This document shows, one piece after another, positions 27,643 through 36,857 of a DNA stretch of 64,000 nt. Within the stretch, counting starts at the first letter, position 1. Each line of letters begins with the position of its first letter. Below the pieces are notes generated by a model. That model was not told where the DNA came from and ran no database searches. It worked only from the letters and a program-made list of their open reading frames with translations. The DNA comes from Rhodococcus sp. KBS0724. Lineage in GTDB: Bacteria > Actinomycetota > Actinomycetes > Mycobacteriales > Mycobacteriaceae. The translations under genes and the position numbers were made by a program. The stretch spans positions 2,886,001-2,950,000 of the forward strand of contig NZ_VCBX02000001.1 of NCBI RefSeq assembly GCF_005938745.2, read 5' to 3'.

Positions 27643-29178
27643 ATGACTATCCAGGCACTTGGTTCGCTGGTCGAGCGACAGTGTGAGAGCAACGCACACC
27701 GACGATTCCTGGTTGAGGTGGGTGGGCGGGGAGTCACCTACGGCGAACTACGCTCATCCGCCAGGGCCTGGGCAGCTGCATTGTCTGAACCGGGTATACA
27801 GGTGGGCGACAACGTAGCGCTCATGATGCCGACTTCGATCGATTGGGTTGCCAGCTGGGCGGGAGTGGGCGCAGTGGGAGCACGATGTGTCGCCGTCCAC
27901 GCCTCGCTCCTCGGTTCGAGTCTTCGATATGTGGTCGAGCAGTCGAAATCTGTTGTCTGCGTGGTTCATGTCGACTACTTGGACGAAATGGTAAAGATGT
28001 GTTCGGATCTGCCATCGGTTCGCGCATTTATCGTGGTGGGAGGTGGGGGGAAGAATGGCGTTCGCAGTGCCTTGCCATCTGTCTATTACGCTGATTCTCT
28101 TGTCCAAGAGGGAAAGTCGGTTCATCGGCTTGACGACGAAGAAGCGTCCAATGGCGAATTCGGCATCGTCTACACCTCGGGCACGACTGGGAAGTCCAAG
28201 GGTGTGCGCATGTCATGGGCGCTGCTGGCGCGATTGTTCGGTGGCACTCCGTTTGACGCGCTAACTGACGAGGACACGTGGTACCTCCCGTTGCCGATGT
28301 CGCACCTGGCGGGAATGGCGGCCGTTCACAGTGCTGCTGCCGCCGGTTCGATGGTAGTTTTGCGTGACGGTTGGAGAACGCAGGACTTCTGGGACGATGT
28401 TTCTGAATATGGTTGCACTGCTTCCATTCTGGGTGGATCGATGGCATCGTTCCTCCTGAAGTCTCCGCCGACGACGCTGGAGAACTCGACATCGCTGCGG
28501 TACCTGTCGGTTACGCCGATTCCCGCCGACGTTGCACAGTTTCAAAGTCGTTTCGGCGTTCAGATCTTCACGCTCTGGGGCTTGAGTGAAACCGGTTCGG
28601 TGACCTACTCCGAACTCGGGCCGCAATGCCCTGGAACCTGCGGTCGACTGCGGCCAGGCGATCAGCTGCGACTGGTCGACGCGGATGGAAATGATGTTGC
28701 CGACGGTGAGGTGGGTGAGGCGTGGGTCAAAGCACCGCACGACGGCCTGACCGCCGGGTACTTCGACATGCCCGCCGAAACAGCCGCGGTATTCGTCGAC
28801 GGATGGTTCCACTCGGGTGATCTGCTGCGCCGCGATGAGGGCGGCAACTACTATTTTGTCGGACGCTTGAAGGACTCGATCAGGCGTAGCGGCGAAAATG
28901 TTTCAGCAGCGGAACTAGAACAAGAAGTCAACGCTCACAACAAGGTCCGCGACAGTGCTGCCGTCGGTGTTCCGTCGGGATACGGTGACGAAGACATCAA
29001 AGTATTTGTCGAGGTGCTTCCGGGTGAAGACTTCGATGCCGACGAGCTCCGCGAGTTCCTGCGTAGCAGAGTTCCCAAATTCATGATCCCGCGCTATATC
29101 CAGGTGATCGACGTGCTTCCGCGCACGGACACAGGTCGCGTCAAGAAAGATCAGCTGCGTGCGCTGTCGGCCACCTGA
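27643..29178 (+). CDS. Class I adenylate-forming acyl-CoA synthetase
   Basis: A 511-residue AMP-dependent ligase. Motifs: GIVYTSGTTGKSKGVRMSW, TLWGLSETGSVTYSE, WFHSGDLLRRD, GRLKDSIRRSGENVSAAE and the C-terminal lysine in PRTDTGRVKKDQLRAL. It is the first gene of the right-arm operon, preceding the Liv-type importer, so it probably traps the imported acid as a CoA ester. It resembles the CaiC/fatty-acid-ligase branch; no specific substrate can be given. Confidence 0.9.
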   Translation: MTIQALGSLVERQCESNAHRRFLVEVGGRGVTYGELRSSARAWAAALSEPGIQVGDNVALMMPTSIDWVASWAGVGAVGARCVAVHASLLGSSLRYVVEQSKSVVCVVHVDYLDEMVKMCSDLPSVRAFIVVGGGGKNGVRSALPSVYYADSLVQEGKSVHRLDDEEASNGEFGIVYTSGTTGKSKGVRMSWALLARLFGGTPFDALTDEDTWYLPLPMSHLAGMAAVHSAAAAGSMVVLRDGWRTQDFWDDVSEYGCTASILGGSMASFLLKSPPTTLENSTSLRYLSVTPIPADVAQFQSRFGVQIFTLWGLSETGSVTYSELGPQCPGTCGRLRPGDQLRLVDADGNDVADGEVGEAWVKAPHDGLTAGYFDMPAETAAVFVDGWFHSGDLLRRDEGGNYYFVGRLKDSIRRSGENVSAAELEQEVNAHNKVRDSAAVGVPSGYGDEDIKVFVEVLPGEDFDADELREFLRSRVPKFMIPRYIQVIDVLPRTDTGRVKKDQLRALSAT

Positions 29179-29199
29179 CCATTCATCAGTTGAGAACCG

Positions 29200-29249
29200 G
29201 CCGATCGCCAGATCGGCAGGGTAGTTCAGAACGTCGGGAACACCCGACG
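29200..29249 (+). terminator. Two tandem hairpins between synthetase and binding-protein genes
   Basis: GCCGATC with its complement around a GCCA loop (29200-29217), then CGTCGGG/CCCGACG around AACA (29232-29249). There is no T-run after either. They could be an mRNA-stabilising or partial termination element that lets the binding-protein message accumulate. Confidence 0.5.
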
Positions 29250-29275
29250 GACTCATTCGAGCCAGAGGTAACGAT

Positions 29276-30496
29276 ATGAATCCGAACACTTCGATCAATG
29301 CTGCCCGGAAACAGGGAGTTTCGCGAGTAATGAGCAAACCGGCGCTGGTTCTGGCTATCGCCGGTGTCAGTGCGCTTGGTCTTGTCGGGTGTTCGTCATC
29401 CGAAGAGGACTCGGGCACGATCAAGGTTGCGGTCGTGGGGGACATGACGGGAAGCGGCGCCGCAGTGGCCGGCCCGTTGGACGCCGGATTCCGTACGTAC
29501 ATCCGGTCGGTGAACGATTCGGGTGGCGTCAACGGCACCACGATCGAGTTGCCATCGACCTTCGACACGCAATCCGACGCGACCACGGCACGCTCACAAT
29601 ACGAACGAGCGCTTGCCGACTCGCCGATCGCTCTGGCAAATCTGGCGCTGACGTCTCAGATTCAGGCGGGTATTCCGGTCCTGACCACCGCGGACACTCC
29701 GGTGCTCAGCGCAGGACCGGAGTCGACTTTGCTTGGTCCGCCACCGGTTCCGTGGTTCTTCAGTATCACCGCAGGTGTCCAGACTCAGGCGGAATTACAG
29801 GTGGCCAAAGCTCAGCAGTTGCTCGGCGGGAGTCTTACAGGAAAGAAGATTGCCATCGTGTATGTCGAAACGCCGGGTGGGGAAGCATGGATGAAATCCG
29901 CCAGGACTCAGATCGAGGCAGCGGGTGCCACTGTGATCAACCCAGTTCCCGCACCGCTGCAGTTGACGTCGTTCCCGCAAGCGGCCCCACTTGCCGCGGC
30001 AGCACCGGATCTGGTTATGACATTCTTCTTCGGCAACGACAATGTGCCGGGCTTTCAGGCACTCCAGGATGCCGGGTACAGCGGACCGATCGTCGCAAAC
30101 GTATCGGTCACGGCATCGATTCTCGAGCGCGCCAAGAACCCGAACATCTACGCGATGAGCTACAACCCGATGGTGCCCCCGGCCGCGGTGAGCAAGGCAA
30201 TTTCGGACGCAGGCTACGGAAATTTCGCCAACGATCCGTGGGCTGAGGTCGGCTACGGGCAGGCAGCGGTCCTGGTCGAGGCACTCGAGACGTGTGGTGA
30301 GGATTGCGATACCGCTTCTCTGATGTCGTCTTTGCAGGATGTTCGTGACTTCAACACTCCGGAAGGAGTTTTCGACGGAGTTCTCGGATTTTCTGCCGAC
30401 GACCATACGGCTGTGAATGCGGTGTCTTTCTACACCTGGAGTAGTGCGGGAGTTACACCCTCAGGGGATCTCGTCACTCGCAAGTCGGTTGGATAG
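29276..30496 (+). CDS. ABC transporter substrate-binding lipoprotein, Liv type
   Basis: A 406-residue binding protein of the branched-chain-amino-acid (Peripla_BP_6) type. The signal peptide ends LGLVGC with Cys39 as lipid site; IKVAVVGDMTGSGAAVAGP starts the mature domain. GAGG stands 7 bases before the ATG; a second in-frame ATG is at 29330. Liv-type proteins in catabolic loci often bind aromatic or aliphatic acids rather than amino acids. It feeds the permease and ATPases encoded next. Confidence 0.9.
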   Translation: MNPNTSINAARKQGVSRVMSKPALVLAIAGVSALGLVGCSSSEEDSGTIKVAVVGDMTGSGAAVAGPLDAGFRTYIRSVNDSGGVNGTTIELPSTFDTQSDATTARSQYERALADSPIALANLALTSQIQAGIPVLTTADTPVLSAGPESTLLGPPPVPWFFSITAGVQTQAELQVAKAQQLLGGSLTGKKIAIVYVETPGGEAWMKSARTQIEAAGATVINPVPAPLQLTSFPQAAPLAAAAPDLVMTFFFGNDNVPGFQALQDAGYSGPIVANVSVTASILERAKNPNIYAMSYNPMVPPAAVSKAISDAGYGNFANDPWAEVGYGQAAVLVEALETCGEDCDTASLMSSLQDVRDFNTPEGVFDGVLGFSADDHTAVNAVSFYTWSSAGVTPSGDLVTRKSVG

Positions 30497-30499
30497 CTC

Positions 30500-31231
30500 A
30501 TGTCGACTGTGCTCGAAGCTCAGAATCTGAGCGTCAGGTATCCCAGTGGTGCCCTCGGAATTCTCGATGTGTCGCTGCGCGTCGGCGCGGGACAGGTCGT
30601 GACACTGCTGGGAGCGAACGGCGCCGGTAAGACCACGACGGTACGAGCCTGTACCGGATTCCTCCCGTCTGAGGGCGCCCGCGTTGTGCGAGGCAGTGTG
30701 TCGGTCCTGGGCGAGACGATGAACAACCGAAAGCCGCACGAATTCTCGCAGCGCGGAGTCGCGTTCATTCCGGAGCGACACAAGGTGATTCCCGCAATGA
30801 CGGTGCGGGAGAACCTGTCGATGGTTCGCACCAGACCGGATGGCCGTAGTCGAAAAGAGGGTCTCGAATTTGTCTTCGACCTGTTTCCGATGGTTCGGGA
30901 CAAGCTCAACAGTCCCGCCGGCCTTCTCAGTGGCGGCCAGCAACAGATGTTGGCGCTCGGGCGAGCTCTGATTGCCAGTCCACTGCTGCTTGTCGTAGAC
31001 GAGATCACGTTGGGTCTGCATCGGAGTATGCATCCGCAGTTGGTCAAGGCAGTCCGAACGATTGCCGATAGCGGGGTGTCAGTACTACTTGTAGACGAGA
31101 GCACTTCCTTCGCAGTCGGTGTTTCCGATTACTGCTATCTCATCGCCGGTGGCGAACTCGTGTCATCAGGGACGGCATCGGACTATCTCGCCGGCCCGGC
31201 GGATTCTGCTGAAGTCGGGAGCACGTTATGA
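30500..31231 (+). CDS. ABC transporter ATP-binding protein, LivF-like
   Basis: A 243-residue ATPase. Walker A GANGAGKTT at 38-46, signature LLSGGQQQMLALGRAL, Walker B LLVVDEITLGL. The usual DEPS after Walker B reads DEIT here. Starts 3 bases after the binding-protein stop and overlaps the LivG-like gene by 4 bases. Confidence 0.9.
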   Translation: MSTVLEAQNLSVRYPSGALGILDVSLRVGAGQVVTLLGANGAGKTTTVRACTGFLPSEGARVVRGSVSVLGETMNNRKPHEFSQRGVAFIPERHKVIPAMTVRENLSMVRTRPDGRSRKEGLEFVFDLFPMVRDKLNSPAGLLSGGQQQMLALGRALIASPLLLVVDEITLGLHRSMHPQLVKAVRTIADSGVSVLLVDESTSFAVGVSDYCYLIAGGELVSSGTASDYLAGPADSAEVGSTL

Positions 31232-32085
31232 CGAATGGAAATTCTCAACCTGTGGCTCGTTTAGATTCTGTCACAGCCGAATTCGGAGCCTTGCGAGCTC
31301 TGGATGACGTCAGTTTCGATATTGCCCGCGGTGAGATACTGGCGGTAGTTGGTGCAAACGGTGCAGGGAAAAGCACCCTTCTCAACGCTTTATGTGGTCT
31401 GATTCCGCTCAGTGGTGGTCGAATAGAGCTGGCGAACAAGCGAATTGACAATATTCCGACGCGCCGTATTGCTCGGGCAGGCGTGACGCGTTCGTTCCAG
31501 GAACCACGACTCATCGAAGCTGAGAACGTTCATTCCAACGTGATGCTCGGGATGTTCATGTCCACCGGATACTCGGTTGCCTCGCAACTGCTCGCGCCGT
31601 GGAAGGTGCGACGAAGGGAAGCCGGACTAGTGGATCGGGCCGAAGAGATCCTCGTTGAGCTGGGACTAGGCGGTCGCGGAGAAGACATGCCGGACGCGCT
31701 GTCGTACGGCGAACGCAAGTTGGTCGACATCGCACGTGCATTGGCGGGCTCGCCGACCATCCTCCTTCTGGACGAGCCGTCGTCCGGCCTCGACCGTGCC
31801 GAGCGTGCGGTTGTGGAATCGCTGTTGCTCGAGTGGGGTAAGTCCGGCCAGCGCACTGTCGTGATGGTCGAACATCACCTGGACCTGGTTGGTTCCACCG
31901 CTCATCGGGTGCTGTGCCTCGAGGCCGGTGCCGTGATGATGATCGGCCAGACGGACGACGTCCTCACGTCCGAAGAATTCGGACGAAGTCTCGGAGGTGC
32001 GGTCCCCGACGTGGTGAGGACACCGACGGACTCTGCGGGGCCGATTGCAGGTCGACCTTCAACCGAAAGCGTGGGTACGAAGTGA
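31228..32085 (+). CDS. ABC transporter ATP-binding protein, LivG-like
   Basis: A 285-residue ATPase with Walker A GANGAGKST at 42-50, signature ALSYGERKLVDIARAL and Walker B ILLLDEPSSGLD. The Liv-type insertion after Walker A (GVTRSFQEPRLIEAENV) is present. It overlaps both neighbours (ATGA at its start, GTGA at its end), so the four transporter genes are translationally linked. Confidence 0.9.
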   Translation: MTNGNSQPVARLDSVTAEFGALRALDDVSFDIARGEILAVVGANGAGKSTLLNALCGLIPLSGGRIELANKRIDNIPTRRIARAGVTRSFQEPRLIEAENVHSNVMLGMFMSTGYSVASQLLAPWKVRRREAGLVDRAEEILVELGLGGRGEDMPDALSYGERKLVDIARALAGSPTILLLDEPSSGLDRAERAVVESLLLEWGKSGQRTVVMVEHHLDLVGSTAHRVLCLEAGAVMMIGQTDDVLTSEEFGRSLGGAVPDVVRTPTDSAGPIAGRPSTESVGTK

Positions 32086-32954
32086 ATACCGTTATATCGA
32101 CACTGTTCTCGGGGCTGACTCTTGGTGGTCTTTACGCACTGGTCGGACTTGGCTTGGTTCTGATCTACCGAGCAACTGGTGTATTCAACTTCGCCCATGG
32201 ACAACTGATGTTGTTTGCGGCCTATCTCGTCGGCTACTGGACGTCGAATGGATGGGGAAACGTTGCCGCAATTTTTGCCTCCCTCGCGGTTGTGGCCGTC
32301 ATCGGCATGGGGTCCCATCTTGCGTTTCTCCGGCGAACAATCGGGCGTCCGGAGTTCATGGCGGTGATTGCTGCGTTGGGGTTGGCAACAGTTCTCGACG
32401 GTGTCATGGGTATTGCCTTCGGCTCGACCCAGTACACGTTGCATTTCCCGGGTACTGGGGACGGTACGGTCGATATTCTCGGCTCGACAATGTCGGGCCG
32501 CAGCATCGTCATCTTCGTATTCAGTGTCGTACTGATTGCGGTGGTTGCTGCCGTGCTCCGATTTACAACGGTTGGTGTCCGGTTACGCGCTGCTGGTCAA
32601 GCACCGCTGCTGACGAGCCAAGCCGGAATCAACATCTCGCGGTACTACCTGGTCGCCTGGGCGATCGGAGCCGCTCTTGCCGGCGTGGCGGGTGTCGTCT
32701 ACGGCAGCGTCTACGTCGCTAATCCTGCGATGGTCGCAATTGTCTTCTCCACGCTTCCTGCCATCTTCCTGGGCGGCCTCGACAGTGTTCCCGGAGCCTT
32801 GGTCGGCGGTTTGACCATCGGAATCTTGCAGAACTTCGCTGCTGTCTATCTCGGCGGCGAAGTATCTGTACTCGTTGTGTACCTGATTCTCATCGGAGTC
32901 CTGGTCGTCCGGCCCCATGGTTTGTTCGGTACACCCGAAATCGTGAAGGTGTGA
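32082..32954 (+). CDS. Branched-chain-type ABC permease, LivH-like
   Basis: A 290-residue membrane protein beginning with GTG at 32082, overlapping the LivG stop (GTGA). N-terminal NTVISTLFSGLTLGGLYALV and YRATGVFNFAHGQLMLF are typical of LivH. About eight hydrophobic segments. A longer in-frame reading back to 31914 would lie within the LivG gene and is arginine-rich, so it was rejected. Confidence 0.9.
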   Translation: MNTVISTLFSGLTLGGLYALVGLGLVLIYRATGVFNFAHGQLMLFAAYLVGYWTSNGWGNVAAIFASLAVVAVIGMGSHLAFLRRTIGRPEFMAVIAALGLATVLDGVMGIAFGSTQYTLHFPGTGDGTVDILGSTMSGRSIVIFVFSVVLIAVVAAVLRFTTVGVRLRAAGQAPLLTSQAGINISRYYLVAWAIGAALAGVAGVVYGSVYVANPAMVAIVFSTLPAIFLGGLDSVPGALVGGLTIGILQNFAAVYLGGEVSVLVVYLILIGVLVVRPHGLFGTPEIVKV

Positions 32955-32960
32955 GTATCC

Positions 32961-34034
32961 ATGACACTGACAGTCGAAAAAGCTTCGACAGCAGCCGCAC
33001 CGCGAGTGCGAAAGCCTTTGATTTCCAAGGCTCCTCGTAGCCTCTGGTTGATGCTCGCGGTTGCCGCGATCGGTATCACCGTGGCTTCGACACAGTCGTC
33101 CTACACCGTTCTTGTATTGAACACGGCCCTACTCGCCTGTATCGGGGCGCTGGCGCTGAACCTTCTGATGGGAACTGCAGGCCAGATTTCGATCGGAAAT
33201 GCCGCTTTCCTCGCCCTGGGCGCGTTCGGTGCTGTTTTTGCCCAGCGCGCTGGGTGGGCCTTTCCCGTCGACGTGATTTTCGGAACTGTCGTCGCAGCGC
33301 TCGGCGGTTTGGTGGTTGCGATTCCGGCGCTCCGGATCCGAGGGCTGTACTTGGCGCTCGTGAGCCTGGCAGCAACGTTTATCGTGGCCTATGTTGCGCA
33401 CAGCTACCAATCCTCAGCAGTCGGTGAAGGTGCTTTCATCATCGAACCGGTATTCCGTGGCGGACTGCTGAAAGCGCAGCAGATGTGGACGTGGACCTTG
33501 CTGCCGATCGTGGCGGTAGTGATTGTCATGGTCTCTGTTCTCATGCGCGGCAAATCAGGGCGCACTCTCCGGCTGATTCGAGATCACGAGGTTGTCGCCG
33601 GTGTGGTCGGAGTTCGGGTCGCCGGCTACAAGTTCGGCGTATTTGCCTTCACTTCGGGCCTGATCGGAATGCAAGGGGCACTCAGCGTCCACTTGCTCGG
33701 AAGTCTGTCCTCGACAACATTTACGTTGGTTGTGGCTATCTCATACGTTGCGATGGTGTTCATCGGTGGTATCGACACGTTGTGGGGCCCGGTGATCGGC
33801 GCCTTTGTCGTGATCGGATTGCCGTTGCTCATCCCGCAGGTGTTCGGCGTATTCGGAGGAGCCGACAGTTTCGAAAAATACGTTCCTCAACTTACGCAGA
33901 TCATCTACGGCGGTCTTGTCATTGTTTTTGCCACAGCCGTTCAAGGCGGTCTTGTCGGTGCCGTCAAACGCTCCGTTCAATCGTGGTTCAACCGCAGGAA
34001 CGCTCGAAACGCGGGGGGAGTCCTACCGCAGTAG
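32961..34034 (+). CDS. Branched-chain-type ABC permease, LivM-like
   Basis: A 357-residue permease. Characteristic LivM stretches: ALALNLLMGTAGQISIGNAA and RGLYLALVSLAATFI, then LRLIRDHEVVAGVVGVRVAGYK, the coupling loop, and FIGGIDTLWGPVIGAF near the end. A charged N-terminal tail of about 28 residues precedes the first helix. Forms the channel with the LivH-like subunit. Confidence 0.9.
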   Translation: MTLTVEKASTAAAPRVRKPLISKAPRSLWLMLAVAAIGITVASTQSSYTVLVLNTALLACIGALALNLLMGTAGQISIGNAAFLALGAFGAVFAQRAGWAFPVDVIFGTVVAALGGLVVAIPALRIRGLYLALVSLAATFIVAYVAHSYQSSAVGEGAFIIEPVFRGGLLKAQQMWTWTLLPIVAVVIVMVSVLMRGKSGRTLRLIRDHEVVAGVVGVRVAGYKFGVFAFTSGLIGMQGALSVHLLGSLSSTTFTLVVAISYVAMVFIGGIDTLWGPVIGAFVVIGLPLLIPQVFGVFGGADSFEKYVPQLTQIIYGGLVIVFATAVQGGLVGAVKRSVQSWFNRRNARNAGGVLPQ

Positions 34035-34082
34035 ATCAGGACTGACAGTCGATCATTTTCGCACTATTCCCCAGGAGCTCTC

Positions 34083-35090
34083 ATGAAATTTGGAATGCTC
34101 GTAATTCCTTCTGCAGCAAAGGGAACATCGTTCCCTGAGGCAATCGCACAGTGCATCGAACAGGCCGAGATCGCCGAAGCCAACGGGTTCGACTTCTGTT
34201 TGGTTCCCGAACACCACCAGTCACGAGGATTCATCCCATCGTCGCTGCTTGTGGCGGCCGCGATTGCGTCCAGAACAACAACACTCCGGATCGGTACCGG
34301 TATCTCGCTGATCGGCCTCAAACACCCCATGCAGGTTGTCGAGGAGTTCCATTCGCTCGATGCCATCTCCGGTGGACGCGCAATCGCGGGTGTTGGAATG
34401 GGTTACTGGGAACAGGATTTCACCATGTTCGGGCTGAAAGTGAACCAGCGTCCGAGCCGCTTCGAAGATGCATTGAACGTGCTGAAACAAGCTCGGACAG
34501 AACGCTCCATCAACTACGTCGGGCGCCGGACCACCGTCGACAACGTCAAGGTCATGCCGCCGCCGACGCAGCCAGGCGGCGTGCCGATCTGGATGGGTTC
34601 GTCCTCGGACAAGGGAGTAGAAAGGGCGGGAAAGTTTGCCGACAGCCTGTTCATCGACCAGTTGACGGACACGGATCGAGCCGTCGAGATGAATGACATT
34701 TATCAGAAAAGTGCAGCGGAGCATGGCAACAAAGTCTCGCTCATTTTGCAGCGTCACACCGCTATTGCCGATAGCAAAATGGCCGCACAGGAGATCATCG
34801 AACCGCCGGTGATGCGAACTCTTCGGTCGTACTGGGAAAAGGGTGCTCCCGATCTGTCGACAGCATGGCAAACCGCGAAACAGGCGTCCGACATCGTTTT
34901 CGATGATTTCCAGCATCGATTCGTCTACGGAAATGCCGATGATTGTGAGCAATCGATTAGAGCGTGGGAGCAGCATATGCAGGTCGACATGATGTTGCCG
35001 CTCTTTCACACGGCGACGGGTCCGACTCATGATGTCGTGTGCGAGCAACTTCGCCGATTCGGTTCCGAAGTAATTCCTCGCTTTGCCTGA
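34083..35090 (+). CDS. LLM class flavin-dependent oxidoreductase
   Basis: A 335-residue bacterial-luciferase-like protein (MKFGMLVIPSAAKGTSFPEA; LVPEHHQSRGFIPSSLLVAA; RIGTGISLIGLKHPMQVVEE). Such enzymes use FMNH2 and oxygen, or F420, to oxidise substrates; which applies is not readable. AGGAG precedes the ATG by 6 bases. It follows the permease in the same operon and may catalyse the oxygenation step of the pathway. Confidence 0.87.
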   Translation: MKFGMLVIPSAAKGTSFPEAIAQCIEQAEIAEANGFDFCLVPEHHQSRGFIPSSLLVAAAIASRTTTLRIGTGISLIGLKHPMQVVEEFHSLDAISGGRAIAGVGMGYWEQDFTMFGLKVNQRPSRFEDALNVLKQARTERSINYVGRRTTVDNVKVMPPPTQPGGVPIWMGSSSDKGVERAGKFADSLFIDQLTDTDRAVEMNDIYQKSAAEHGNKVSLILQRHTAIADSKMAAQEIIEPPVMRTLRSYWEKGAPDLSTAWQTAKQASDIVFDDFQHRFVYGNADDCEQSIRAWEQHMQVDMMLPLFHTATGPTHDVVCEQLRRFGSEVIPRFA

Positions 35091-35162
35091 TCACACAGCA
35101 TGGTGCTCGATCGTGACGCGAATGCTCACGTTGAAATCGAATATCTCCGATGAGGAACTGAC

Positions 35163-36023
35163 ATGACATATCAATACATTCGCTACGAGCACGTCGAAAC
35201 GGATATCGTCCGCATACTCCTCGCGCGCCCAGAGAAAAGAAACGCTCAGAATCTGGGGATGCTGTACGAAATCGACGATGCGTTTACTCGCGCCGGTGCA
35301 GACGAGTCGGTCAAGGTCGTGATACTTGCAGGCGATGGCCCTGACTTCTCGGCAGGCCACGACACCAGTCCCGGCACCGGCATCAATGTAGATATGGTCG
35401 ATGTTCTGGATAAACCCGTTGTGGTGCAGTCGGTTCGGGGAAGTAAACCTGGCATCGAAGGTTGGATGGAATTGGAATGTGACGCGTTCTTGGGGCTCTC
35501 GCGTAGATGGCGGGACTTTCCGAAGCCAACCATCGCCCAGGTTCAGGGAAATGTGATCGGCGGCGGCCTTATGTTGGTGTGGCCGTGTGATCTCATCGTA
35601 GCGGCAGACAATACGTCGTTCCGTGATCCCATCGTCGCCTTTAACGTCAACGGTCACGAGTACTTCACACATGTGTGGGAGTTGGGCGCGCGCAGGGCAA
35701 AGGAATTTCTGTTTACCGGAGATGCAATATTTGCGGACGAAGCTCGCCGTGTTGGCATGGTTAATCATGTCGTCTCGCTCGAGGAACTTGCCGGCTTCAC
35801 CGAGGACCTCGCACGCAGGATCGCGAGAAATCCTGCATTCGGTCTTCGGTTGGCGAAGATGAGTGTCAACAGTTCGCTCGACAGCCAGGGACAGTCCGAA
35901 GCTCTGCGGACGGCATTCGCGTATCATCAACTGGCACATGCTCACAACCTCGGTCAGACGGGGACGCTGGTCGAGCCGGGATCCCTCGAAGAGGTCCGTA
36001 AGCGTATTCGCCAGTCATCTTGA
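35163..36023 (+). CDS. Enoyl-CoA hydratase/isomerase family protein
   Basis: A 286-residue crotonase-fold protein. The oxyanion-hole segments are FSAGHDTSPGTG and QGNVIGGGLMLVWPCDLI. A 30-residue insertion after the first (to about residue 105) and the absence of obvious paired catalytic glutamates leave room for another crotonase reaction, such as ring opening or hydrolysis. Codon use is less GC-rich than in neighbouring conserved genes. Last enzyme before the TetR gene. Confidence 0.87.
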   Translation: MTYQYIRYEHVETDIVRILLARPEKRNAQNLGMLYEIDDAFTRAGADESVKVVILAGDGPDFSAGHDTSPGTGINVDMVDVLDKPVVVQSVRGSKPGIEGWMELECDAFLGLSRRWRDFPKPTIAQVQGNVIGGGLMLVWPCDLIVAADNTSFRDPIVAFNVNGHEYFTHVWELGARRAKEFLFTGDAIFADEARRVGMVNHVVSLEELAGFTEDLARRIARNPAFGLRLAKMSVNSSLDSQGQSEALRTAFAYHQLAHAHNLGQTGTLVEPGSLEEVRKRIRQSS

Positions 36024-36063
36024 CCACAGGTGAATCGAGTGCTGAGGATGAAGAGGTAAACGG

Positions 36064-36648
36064 GTGGCAGATACACGAGCGGCGGACTCGAAAGAGCGGA
36101 TACTGCAAGGAGCCACAAAAGTTTTTGCAGAAAAGGGTTATCTCGGTGCAAGCATGACCGACGTCGAGCGTGCGTCGGATGTGAGACGTGGAACGCTTTA
36201 CTATCACATTGCCAACAAAGAGGCACTGCTCTTCGAAGTATGTGACCGCCTCATGACGGCGATGGTCTCGGATTGGCAGGACGTCATGAGTGCGAACGTC
36301 GACTCCGAAGAACGTGTCAGGTTGTTCGGGCGTTTGATGATGCGTCAGATATCGCATAATCGCCAGGCAATTCAGGTTTTCTTCCGAGATTGGGTGTGGC
36401 TCGAAGGCGACCTGCGGGCGCAGATCGAGAAATCACTGCACGACTACGAACAAGGCGTGATGAATATGCTCGCCGGGGGAGTAGCGGAGAATCGGTTCTC
36501 GATGTCGGGTCGGCTACCGGCGTACGGCCTGCTGGGTCTGTTCATACATGCGTACACATGGTTCGATCCGGATGGTCCAGCGACAGCAGAGGAAGTCGCC
36601 GATCAGTTTTCTGACCTCGTTCTGAACGGATTGCTTGTACGTAAGTGA
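36064..36648 (+). CDS. TetR family transcriptional regulator
   Basis: A 194-residue repressor starting with GTG after AAGAGG. The N-terminal helix-turn-helix reads SMTDVERASDVRRGTLYYHIANKEALLFEV (about residues 30-60). The C-terminal domain is variable. It closes the right-arm operon and likely represses it, perhaps through the GACTAGTC palindrome ahead of the acyl-CoA synthetase gene. Confidence 0.88.
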   Translation: MADTRAADSKERILQGATKVFAEKGYLGASMTDVERASDVRRGTLYYHIANKEALLFEVCDRLMTAMVSDWQDVMSANVDSEERVRLFGRLMMRQISHNRQAIQVFFRDWVWLEGDLRAQIEKSLHDYEQGVMNMLAGGVAENRFSMSGRLPAYGLLGLFIHAYTWFDPDGPATAEEVADQFSDLVLNGLLVRK

Positions 36649-36705
36649 GTCTGTCGGCCAAAGTCGGTGAACTTGTCGAGGTAAGAGGCTGCTTCGTGGC
36701 CAGGT

Positions 36706-36734
36706 TTGCATTCTGGCTCCTGGCCGCCTAGCCT
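36706..36734 (+). promoter_or_regulatory. Probable promoter of the leader peptide transcript
   Basis: TTGCAT at 36706-36711 and TAGCCT at 36729-36734, separated by 17 bases. Transcription would begin at about 36741, essentially on the leader ATG, giving a leaderless leader peptide. Confidence 0.5.
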
Positions 36735-36741
36735 CACTCAC

Positions 36742-36783
36742 ATGAAGCGCATTCTCGTAGTACACCGCCGTAGCGGGGTCTGA
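36742..36783 (+). CDS. Leader peptide, 13 residues, branched-chain-rich
   Basis: A short reading frame encoding MKRILVVHRRSGV. It contains Ile, Leu and three Val and lies between a probable promoter and the LeuA-domain gene. There is no ribosome site, but the predicted transcription start coincides with the ATG. Known attenuation leaders of branched-chain amino-acid genes look like this; that role is inferred. Codons 10-13 overlap a segment (TAGCGGGGTC) able to pair with the downstream hairpin. Confidence 0.6.
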   Translation: MKRILVVHRRSGV

Positions 36784-36791
36784 ATCGGACC

Positions 36792-36810
36792 GACCCCCCG
36801 CTGCGGGTCG
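36792..36810 (+). promoter_or_regulatory. Attenuator-like hairpin with competing pairing
   Basis: CGACCC (36791-36796) can pair with GGGTCG (36805-36810). The same left segment, GACCCCCCGCT, can instead pair with AGCGGGGTC inside the leader frame (36772-36780). The two structures exclude each other. No T-run follows, so control could be on translation or by factor-dependent termination. Confidence 0.5.
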
Positions 36811-36857
36811 TCGTGCTACCAGTTGGTCCTCCACTTCATTCCAGGAAGACCACGACA

